NCBI GenBank assembly: GCA_964528095.1
Contig: CAZGSG010000195.1
Coordinates: 1 to 11,123, forward strand
Length of the DNA stretch: 11,123 bases
Origin: CAZGSG01 sp964528095
GTDB lineage: Bacteria; Bacteroidota; Bacteroidia; Chitinophagales; Chitinophagaceae
Reading direction: 5' to 3'
Part shown: piece after piece, positions 5,756-11,123 of the stretch
Layout of the letters: the number at the start of each line of letters is the position of its first letter
Numbering within the stretch: the first letter of the stretch is position 1
Position numbers and translations under genes: made by a program
Notes under the pieces: model-generated
Databases searched by the model: none
Seen by the model: the letters and a program-made list of their open reading frames with translations, nothing else
What the model was told of the DNA's origin: nothing

Positions 5756-6157
5756 ATGAAAAGCATAAAAATAGTGTTCGCTTCAATTCTAGTTACAATT
5801 GGAGTAATAGTTTCTTCATCTTTTGCATTCAATAGGTATGATAGCACTGCATTTGCAAGATTATGTTATTATTATGCAGGGGCAACTAATCCTCCAAGCA
5901 AATCCGATCTCCTTAGCACTAATAATTGGTTTGGAGGGCCATTAATTCCTACAGGCAATAATGGAGAGGCGCCTTGCCCTAGTTACGGCAAATTATGTGT
6001 AATTTGTTTTGACGATGCACAATTTACAGGGACTTCGTCTCAGAAGCTCTCTCAAGCCCTTGTTATTGTAAGTAATTTTGAGTTTGCTAACCTTACATTA
6101 GATCCACAAACAATTGTTGCGAATGGTAAATCAGTAACTGTGTACCAAGAAGAATAA
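5756..6157 (+). CDS. Small secreted four-cysteine protein (C-x6-C family), tandem copy 2
   Basis: 133 residues, the same length as copy 1 and aligning with it without gaps; cysteines again at 37, 74, 81 and 84. The signal peptide is hydrophobic over 6-23 (ends near SSFA). The differences are concentrated in residues 54-68 and 76-78, just before C74 and between C74 and C81, while the CVICFDDAQFTGT block and the last 20 residues are almost unchanged, as expected for a conserved fold with a variable loop. Two terminator hairpins lie between it and copy 1, so it probably has its own promoter between 5600 and 5710, though I cannot name a convincing box. No clear terminator follows; the next gene is convergent, its stop codon 183 bases away. 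Function unknown, presumably the same as copy 1 with altered specificity. Confidence 0.8.
   Translation: MKSIKIVFASILVTIGVIVSSSFAFNRYDSTAFARLCYYYAGATNPPSKSDLLSTNNWFGGPLIPTGNNGEAPCPSYGKLCVICFDDAQFTGTSSQKLSQALVIVSNFEFANLTLDPQTIVANGKSVTVYQEE
6101..6141 (+). repeat. 41-base block identical between the two tandem C-x6-C genes (copy B)
   Basis: Identical to 5450-5490; the match stops at codon 129-130, where the copies differ in the third base of the Val codon and the next codon. Confidence 0.8.
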
Positions 6158-6238
6158 ATGCAGTAAGCTTACAAACACTGGTATACTTTGGGCGAAATCT
6201 CCACTAAACCACCAAAACTGACGATGCATCTTGGATTA

Positions 6239-6253
6239 AACGGAATTTACATT
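6239..6253 (-). repeat. Dispersed repeat, inverted half-copy 3
   Basis: AACGGAATTTACATT is the exact reverse complement of 5629-5643 in copy 2. With copy 2 it brackets the second tandem gene in opposite orientations, about 600 bases apart. Only one half of the palindromic repeat is recognisable here. Confidence 0.5.
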
Positions 6254-6340
6254 AGAGGAAGCAAAATGGCAAGGTTACAATAGCTAGGCGAGCAGACTAT
6301 GTCACCTTTAGTAGTCTGAAATCTGCCTTGGTTATTTTAT

Positions 6341-8923
6341 TTATGGCCAAACGTTATCTTCCCAGCAATTTAGGATGTGCTGAGATGATAGGTTTGAAAT
6401 AAAGCTATCAGTCTGTTTTTTCCAATTCTCTTTCTGAAAAGCAATGGGATCAGTCAGGATCTTTTGTGTCAACCCTGATTTGATCTCTAGACTATTGGCT
6501 ATCTTATCCCTTATGAAGGCCAAATGTATCATTGATTCCTGGTCTTTAATCCTTATCATTTTATGCGCTATTCTCTTCTCTAACTTGCGCAAATCAAATA
6601 AAAGAATTGCAGAAAAATCTGTACTGGCTTTAGCATTAGTCATAGCTGTAATCATCCTGTCAACATAGGCCTTTTGCAAGTTTCTTCTAAAATAATCGAT
6701 TGGGTATAAACTGTCTAATTCTTTCCATATTCCTTTTTCTAAATCACTAAGCAGGTTTAGGAAAGTATACCCATCAAATTCTATAGTTGAAGGTGCTTGA
6801 GATGACAACAAAGAAAATGTATTTTCTGAGATCAGTTTTTGCAGTATTTGACTTTGATACAGAAGCGGCTCTAACTTCCCCTTTCCTCCTATCAAGCTAA
6901 AAATTTCCTTATTAAGGAGCCAAGTTGGTGTGTCAAAAAGCTGCACATGAAGAAAACTAACTGCTTCACGTATTTTTGTTTTTGAAGAAAATGCTATTAC
7001 ACCCCCACTTTGCTCAACAGTTTTATCTGTCCACATTGGAACACAGATTATGTTTACTACATGATTTAAATACCGTTGGTATTGCTTTACCAACTCCTCT
7101 CTTATTTCTTCTAAAGTGTAATAATCATCATTGGGTATTCTTGCCCAGTTTATTAGTTGTGGTAAAACTCGTTTTAAATTCTGAATCCCATAGTTTCCTG
7201 CAATCATAGGATTATCCCCCAAATCTTCAGATTGGCATCGCGAATCCTTCAAGCCACCAAATACTGCCTGTGGCCCATACCAAAACCTTTTGTCTTTGCT
7301 TAATTGATTTATTACCCATTGATTCATATATGTTTTTTCTGCATCTTTCGTCCTAAAATCATGAAACCACCGATATCCAAACTCAATGGCCCATTTATCA
7401 TACATTCCAATTCGAGGGATTAGATCCTTAGGTGATATCTTATCTTCGGGTTGAGCAACAAAATTGAACCTTGCATAGTCCATAATTGAAGGACAAAATC
7501 CATTTTGTTCCACCCAAAGCTTATCCCTTAATTTTTCCACAGAGACCGTAGATGAAGATCCAAAATTATGTAAAAGACCTAAAGTATGCCCTACTTCATG
7601 AGCACACGCAAACCGAATTAATTGCCCCATAAGGGAATCATCAAATAAGATGTTTCTTCCGCGCTCATCATTTGGTCCAGCCTGAATGATATACCAATTT
7701 CGAAGGAGGTCAATAACGTTGTGATACCAATTAATATGTGTTTCTAAAATTTCACCAGTTCGTGGATCATGAATATGTGGCCCAGTTGCATTTGCAACGT
7801 AGGATGGTTTATATACAATCGCATTATGCCTGGCGTCATACAAACTCCATTCTGGATCTTCTTTTGGCGCTTCCAACGCATAAATCGCATTTTTGAATCC
7901 TGCTTGCTCAAAGGCCGCTTGCCAATCGTTAACGCCTTGAATTAAATATTGAACCCATTTTTGCGGAGTTGATGGGTCTATGAAATATACTATCGGTTTC
8001 TTAGGTTCAACCAACTCACCTCTTAAGTACTTTGTTATATCTTCATCTTTGGGTTGAAGGTTCCATCTTGTTATCATGGTTGTGCCCTTTACGCCTTGAG
8101 GTGCATCGAAATCCCTATAACTTCTGGCAAAGTACCCAACTCGCGGGTCATAATATCGTATTTTCATTAATTCATCTGGTAATGCCACTATGGAACTATT
8201 TAATTCGTATGTAGCAAACCCTCCATCTGCAGTAGAAAATGTTTTTACAGTTTGGACTTCTAAGTTTATAGGAAAGGATTGAACCCCTACGATATATGAC
8301 TTATCAACTTGAATCCCGGATATAGGAAACATTGATTTGTTGAAAAATGAAAAAACAGGATTGTCTCCAATTAAATAATCTGTGGGATCTATCAAAACTG
8401 CGCTTGAATCAGGATTGTATGCTTTCATGTCAAATGAAGCAATAATTGGATATAAATTTGAATTATTGACAGAATGATACATCCCATTTTCGCTTGAGTC
8501 ATATGATCTTTCATTAAAGGATATTCGCTTAAGAAAAATCTTTTTGTTTGGCCCCTTCTCGAAGCGAACTACATTCTCTCCAATCCAATCACCGGCATAT
8601 CCACTCATTCCATTTCCAGGCCTAATATCTGCCGCCGCTTTGCTAATTCGGGTAACTATTAATAAATCTCTTCCTAAAATATTATTGGGGATCTCGAATA
8701 AAAATTTGTTATTAATCTTGTGAACTAAGAATAAACCAGAATCTGGTTTCAAGTTTGATTGTACGACTTGATTATAGTCTTTGTCAACTTGCTGCTTGGA
8801 GTTTGAATCTTTTATTGTCCTATAATTAATTGTGTCAACCTTCATACTATTTAAGACTCGCTTAGGTGCCGAACAAGAAAATAGGACGATACTTATTATT
8901 AAACTGGATATTAACTTTCGCAT
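6341..8923 (-). CDS. Lipoprotein zinc-dependent metalloprotease (DUF5118/DUF5117/DUF4953 type)
   Basis: An 860-residue peptidase predicted to be anchored in the envelope. The N-terminus has a lipoprotein signal: hydrophobic residues 4-16 then LFSC with the lipidated Cys at 17. The following SAPK lacks the acidic export pattern of many surface lipoproteins, so a periplasm-facing location is possible. The order fits the Bacteroidota family: an N-terminal region (about 45-290) like DUF5118/DUF5117, then a catalytic domain with HEVGHTLGLLH (His442, Glu443, His446, third ligand His452), the metzincin-like zinc motif, followed by CPSIMDYARF with Met481 as the Met-turn. The C-terminal 350 residues are helical and uncharacterised. 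It follows the TlpA-like gene by 36 bases on the same strand and is probably co-transcribed. Family members sit in many Bacteroidota envelope loci, but their substrates are generally unknown. Intact, no frameshift seen. Confidence 0.93.
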   Translation of the reverse strand: MRKLISSLIISIVLFSCSAPKRVLNSMKVDTINYRTIKDSNSKQQVDKDYNQVVQSNLKPDSGLFLVHKINNKFLFEIPNNILGRDLLIVTRISKAAADIRPGNGMSGYAGDWIGENVVRFEKGPNKKIFLKRISFNERSYDSSENGMYHSVNNSNLYPIIASFDMKAYNPDSSAVLIDPTDYLIGDNPVFSFFNKSMFPISGIQVDKSYIVGVQSFPINLEVQTVKTFSTADGGFATYELNSSIVALPDELMKIRYYDPRVGYFARSYRDFDAPQGVKGTTMITRWNLQPKDEDITKYLRGELVEPKKPIVYFIDPSTPQKWVQYLIQGVNDWQAAFEQAGFKNAIYALEAPKEDPEWSLYDARHNAIVYKPSYVANATGPHIHDPRTGEILETHINWYHNVIDLLRNWYIIQAGPNDERGRNILFDDSLMGQLIRFACAHEVGHTLGLLHNFGSSSTVSVEKLRDKLWVEQNGFCPSIMDYARFNFVAQPEDKISPKDLIPRIGMYDKWAIEFGYRWFHDFRTKDAEKTYMNQWVINQLSKDKRFWYGPQAVFGGLKDSRCQSEDLGDNPMIAGNYGIQNLKRVLPQLINWARIPNDDYYTLEEIREELVKQYQRYLNHVVNIICVPMWTDKTVEQSGGVIAFSSKTKIREAVSFLHVQLFDTPTWLLNKEIFSLIGGKGKLEPLLYQSQILQKLISENTFSLLSSQAPSTIEFDGYTFLNLLSDLEKGIWKELDSLYPIDYFRRNLQKAYVDRMITAMTNAKASTDFSAILLFDLRKLEKRIAHKMIRIKDQESMIHLAFIRDKIANSLEIKSGLTQKILTDPIAFQKENWKKQTDSFISNLSSQHILNCWEDNVWP

Positions 8924-8959
8924 GTATTAAATCAAGTTGGTTATGATAGAATAACAAAA

Positions 8960-10468
8960 TTATTTCCCACTATTATCAGTGATGACAAGAAATTTTATTT
9001 CTCGATAGTCTTCAATAATATCAAGGTTATATTTGTTTAATACTTGCCTTAATTCCTCCAAGGTTCTAATATCTTGAGGTTCTGGTAACTCGATATCGAT
9101 AGAATTTTTATTATTAAATTTAGTCTCATTTAATAACAAAGACGCTTTCCCCTTCTTATTATTCTCCCAAAACAAGCTTGCAATTGCTTTATTCTTTCCT
9201 ATAAAATCTCCAATTATCTCAATGGTTGTTTTCCGATATACATTTAACATTTTTCCATTTTTTGATACTTTTGATGTAGAAGGGTAGTCTTCAGACTTAG
9301 AAGTTAGTTTATCAACAGGAGATTTGTTGATCAAAATATAGCATGGAACCCTGTGAGTTTCCAATTGTGCTTCGGTACCGTATAAGTTTCCAAAATATTT
9401 GTTTAAGTCCTGTACCATGTATAATCTTTGGTTCTCCAATGAGGTGTTAAGAGGTAATATTTGTTCATAGCAAACTCGAGGTTTAATAAAGTCTTTATCT
9501 GTCCTTTTAATGGAAGGGAAAAACTCTCCTGTATATCTGAGAGTGTCTTTTGGAAGAATTACTAAGTGATATCCGTATTTCCCAATATATGACCTTGGAC
9601 CAGGACCATACAAAACCTTTTCTTTAACACTCCTTAAATAGTCTCCAAAGGCAAGTGAATAAAGACTTAATAGATAATTGTTAATATACGTGTTCCGTAA
9701 AGTACCTGCTATGGTATCAATTTCCTTTTCAGCGACACCAATATTTTCAGGTTCATATTCATTGTTAAACTGAGTTATGTATGACCCGTACATTAAAGGG
9801 TTTGAATTGAATTCTCCAAGTAATTTGTAATAGGGATACTTAGGATCAAAAGCATGCGCTGTCCCATTATCATTTAGTACGAAAATTTCTTTCCCTTTCA
9901 ATAAGTCACTTATTTTTTCTGGCGTATTATTCAAAGACATTCCCCTTAAGCGAATCACTCCGTTTCCATCAATCCAGACTTGGTGCCCTAAAGTGCGTGA
10001 AGGAAATAAGGAAGATAGTTTTTTAGAATTCCCAAATGAATCTTGCACTATGCAAGGTAGATTTGGTAAAACAAAATTCTTGGCACGCTGTTTAATTTCA
10101 GTTTCATTTTCATACGGGTTAACTAGGATTATTTGAATTTTATCGCCGAATTTCTCTTGTAACTTCTCCATTTTGGGAAATCCCTCAATACATGGAGAGC
10201 AAGATGTAGCCCAAAAGTCAAGTATAATTAGCTTCCCCTTAAAATCAGAGAATTTTAATTTTCCTGTTTGATTGTTTAGAACAGTGCCCAACATAATATC
10301 TGGCATCACATCACCAACCATTAACCCATTAACTCCAAAGGTAGAGAACCAATTGTCATCAATCCTTTGTTTCCAATTGGTTTGTCCTCTAGCATTACCA
10401 ATAAATAGAAAGGATAGGAAAAGTATCTTGGTTGTCATGGCTTTCATAAACTTGAATGAAATGTTCAT
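8960..10468 (-). CDS. Exported TlpA-like thiol-disulfide oxidoreductase with long C-terminal domain
   Basis: 502 residues from the ATG at 10468; starts at 10447 or 10438 would remove 7 or 10 residues and give a tidier signal peptide (MTTKILFLSFLFIGNARG). The 10468 start has the A-rich leader AACTAAAAAGCC just before it. After the signal, residues about 50-195 form a TlpA/AhpC-type thioredoxin domain: GDVMPDIML, F-K-GKLIILDFWATSCSPC with catalytic Cys90 and Cys93, then the substrate-side strand LGHQVWIDGNGVIR. Where thioredoxin folds normally have a cis-Pro before this strand (often V-P-H in this branch), it has Leu-Gly-His, with Gly162. The roughly 300-residue C-terminal part ends in LEELRQVLNKYNLDIIEDY then a FLVITD strand, resembling DUF3738 proteins. 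It is likely periplasmic or outer-membrane associated and acts on thiols of exported proteins. First gene of a two-gene unit with the metalloprotease. Confidence 0.87.
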   Translation of the reverse strand: MNISFKFMKAMTTKILFLSFLFIGNARGQTNWKQRIDDNWFSTFGVNGLMVGDVMPDIMLGTVLNNQTGKLKFSDFKGKLIILDFWATSCSPCIEGFPKMEKLQEKFGDKIQIILVNPYENETEIKQRAKNFVLPNLPCIVQDSFGNSKKLSSLFPSRTLGHQVWIDGNGVIRLRGMSLNNTPEKISDLLKGKEIFVLNDNGTAHAFDPKYPYYKLLGEFNSNPLMYGSYITQFNNEYEPENIGVAEKEIDTIAGTLRNTYINNYLLSLYSLAFGDYLRSVKEKVLYGPGPRSYIGKYGYHLVILPKDTLRYTGEFFPSIKRTDKDFIKPRVCYEQILPLNTSLENQRLYMVQDLNKYFGNLYGTEAQLETHRVPCYILINKSPVDKLTSKSEDYPSTSKVSKNGKMLNVYRKTTIEIIGDFIGKNKAIASLFWENNKKGKASLLLNETKFNNKNSIDIELPEPQDIRTLEELRQVLNKYNLDIIEDYREIKFLVITDNSGK

Positions 10469-11123
10469 GGCTTTTTAGTTAGATTATTAAGGGGAGAATT
10501 TTATTCAGATTCCTTTTTTAGGCGTTGATATTAATACTGTAAGAACCCTTCTTTATGAATTGATTGGACATCACCATTTTTCCATAGTTGCTCAACTGGT
10601 ATTTCAATAACTGACAAGCAGTAAAAATCAGGCCGCACTTATAATTTTTGAAATACCTCTACTCTAATTTGGTTCAATTTTAGTCAGGTACATTCTCTTC
10701 TTCATCTTCTTTAGAGGAAATACTTGTAAACAAAGTGGCAATTATCTTCTTAGTCTACAAGCGAGGAGGGGATTCTGCTTTTTGTTGTGAATAGCAAACT
10801 AAAAATTAGCGTGATTTAATTTCTAACGTTTTTATGTCCCCTATATTAAAGTAATGTCTGTACTTTAAAAAAACGAAAACAGTAGGTAGGTACATCTCTT
10901 GTGGATGTTATTCTAATTATCTCATATCTCTACCTTTTGAACTATTTAATTATTCCTTGCGGATACCTATTTCATTATTATCTCTTAACTTACATCTTTC
11001 GTGTAGCATCAAAAATCAATTATGAAAGGCAATCTCCTCTTGCAGGATACAATCTTTTCGTTTTGATACAGAATTATTTTCCTTGACTCTATCTCGGGTT
11101 TTGTTGAATTCCTGATCGATTTA
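10469..11123. other. 655-base region with no supported gene, upstream of the TlpA-like gene
   Basis: AT-rich sequence that should hold the promoter of the minus-strand TlpA/protease unit, but no box matching TTTG-N19-TAnnTTTG is convincing close to the start. Short open frames such as 10901-11086 on the plus strand start at GTG, lack a leader and give low-complexity hydrophobic translations typical of AT-rich noncoding DNA. No tRNA, repeat array or insertion-sequence end was recognised. No SusC/SusD genes, which often lie beside such TlpA/protease pairs, start within the window. Confidence 0.6.

Noticed and set aside
6293..6318. Inverted repeat CAGACTA...TAGTCTG between the convergent genes as a two-way terminator
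   Set aside because: Only 7 base pairs with a 12-base loop and no T-tract on either side.
6444..7209. Plus-strand open frames inside the metalloprotease gene
   Set aside because: Shadows of an intact 860-residue gene with zinc-site and Met-turn motifs.
10901..11086. 61-codon plus-strand open frame near the right edge
   Set aside because: GTG start without a leader; the translation is a random-looking hydrophobic string as expected of AT-rich noncoding DNA.
1..11123. CRISPR array, tRNA/rRNA genes, transposase or integrase genes
   Set aside because: No regularly spaced repeats, cloverleaf-like sequence or recognisable recombinase motif was seen on either strand.

Overview
The window looks like a piece of a Bacteroidota chromosome, most plausibly a Chitinophagaceae-type soil or gliding bacterium. 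The basis is the gene families: a large lipoprotein zinc metalloprotease of the DUF5117/DUF4953 type, a long TlpA-like thioredoxin with an extra C-terminal domain, a MauE/DoxX membrane protein with a PCSCGG motif, and a PL6 polysaccharide lyase. A-rich leaders in place of strong Shine-Dalgarno sites and one TAnnTTTG-type promoter box agree with this. Assignments come from reading motifs; no database was searched.

Left part (1 to about 2900), moderate GC: the 3' end of a probable outer-membrane beta-barrel gene, a hairpin terminator, a secreted PL6 lyase whose calcium- and substrate-binding residues can all be matched, a remnant of a bacterial SH3-type coding region, and a small PEBP (YbhB/YbcL) protein whose start is preceded by that open remnant in the same frame. 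From about 2967 to 3199 lies what looks like a frameshifted scrap of a 2OG-Fe(II) oxygenase gene.

Middle part (about 3200 to 6340), clearly more AT-rich: three paralogous small secreted proteins with a conserved C-x6-C pair (one divergent copy on the minus strand, two similar tandem copies on the plus strand), a MauE/DoxX-like membrane protein just upstream of the tandem pair, a 973-base gene-poor gap, a duplicated leader, tandem terminator hairpins between the two copies, and a short dispersed repeat (TGTAAATTCCGT) seen three times.

Right part (6341 to 11123): a minus-strand pair, convergent with the middle part, in which the TlpA-like oxidoreductase gene (CSPC active site, but Gly where the usual cis-Pro is expected) is followed after 36 bases by the lipoprotein zinc metalloprotease. 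The last 655 bases show no gene I can support.

Taken together, positions 3200 to 10470 could be an envelope thiol-redox module: small exported cysteine proteins, a membrane redox partner (MauE), a periplasmic thioredoxin-like protein and a surface or periplasmic protease. The MauE-peptide link is supported by adjacency and orientation. The link to the TlpA/protease pair rests on convergence alone and is inference.
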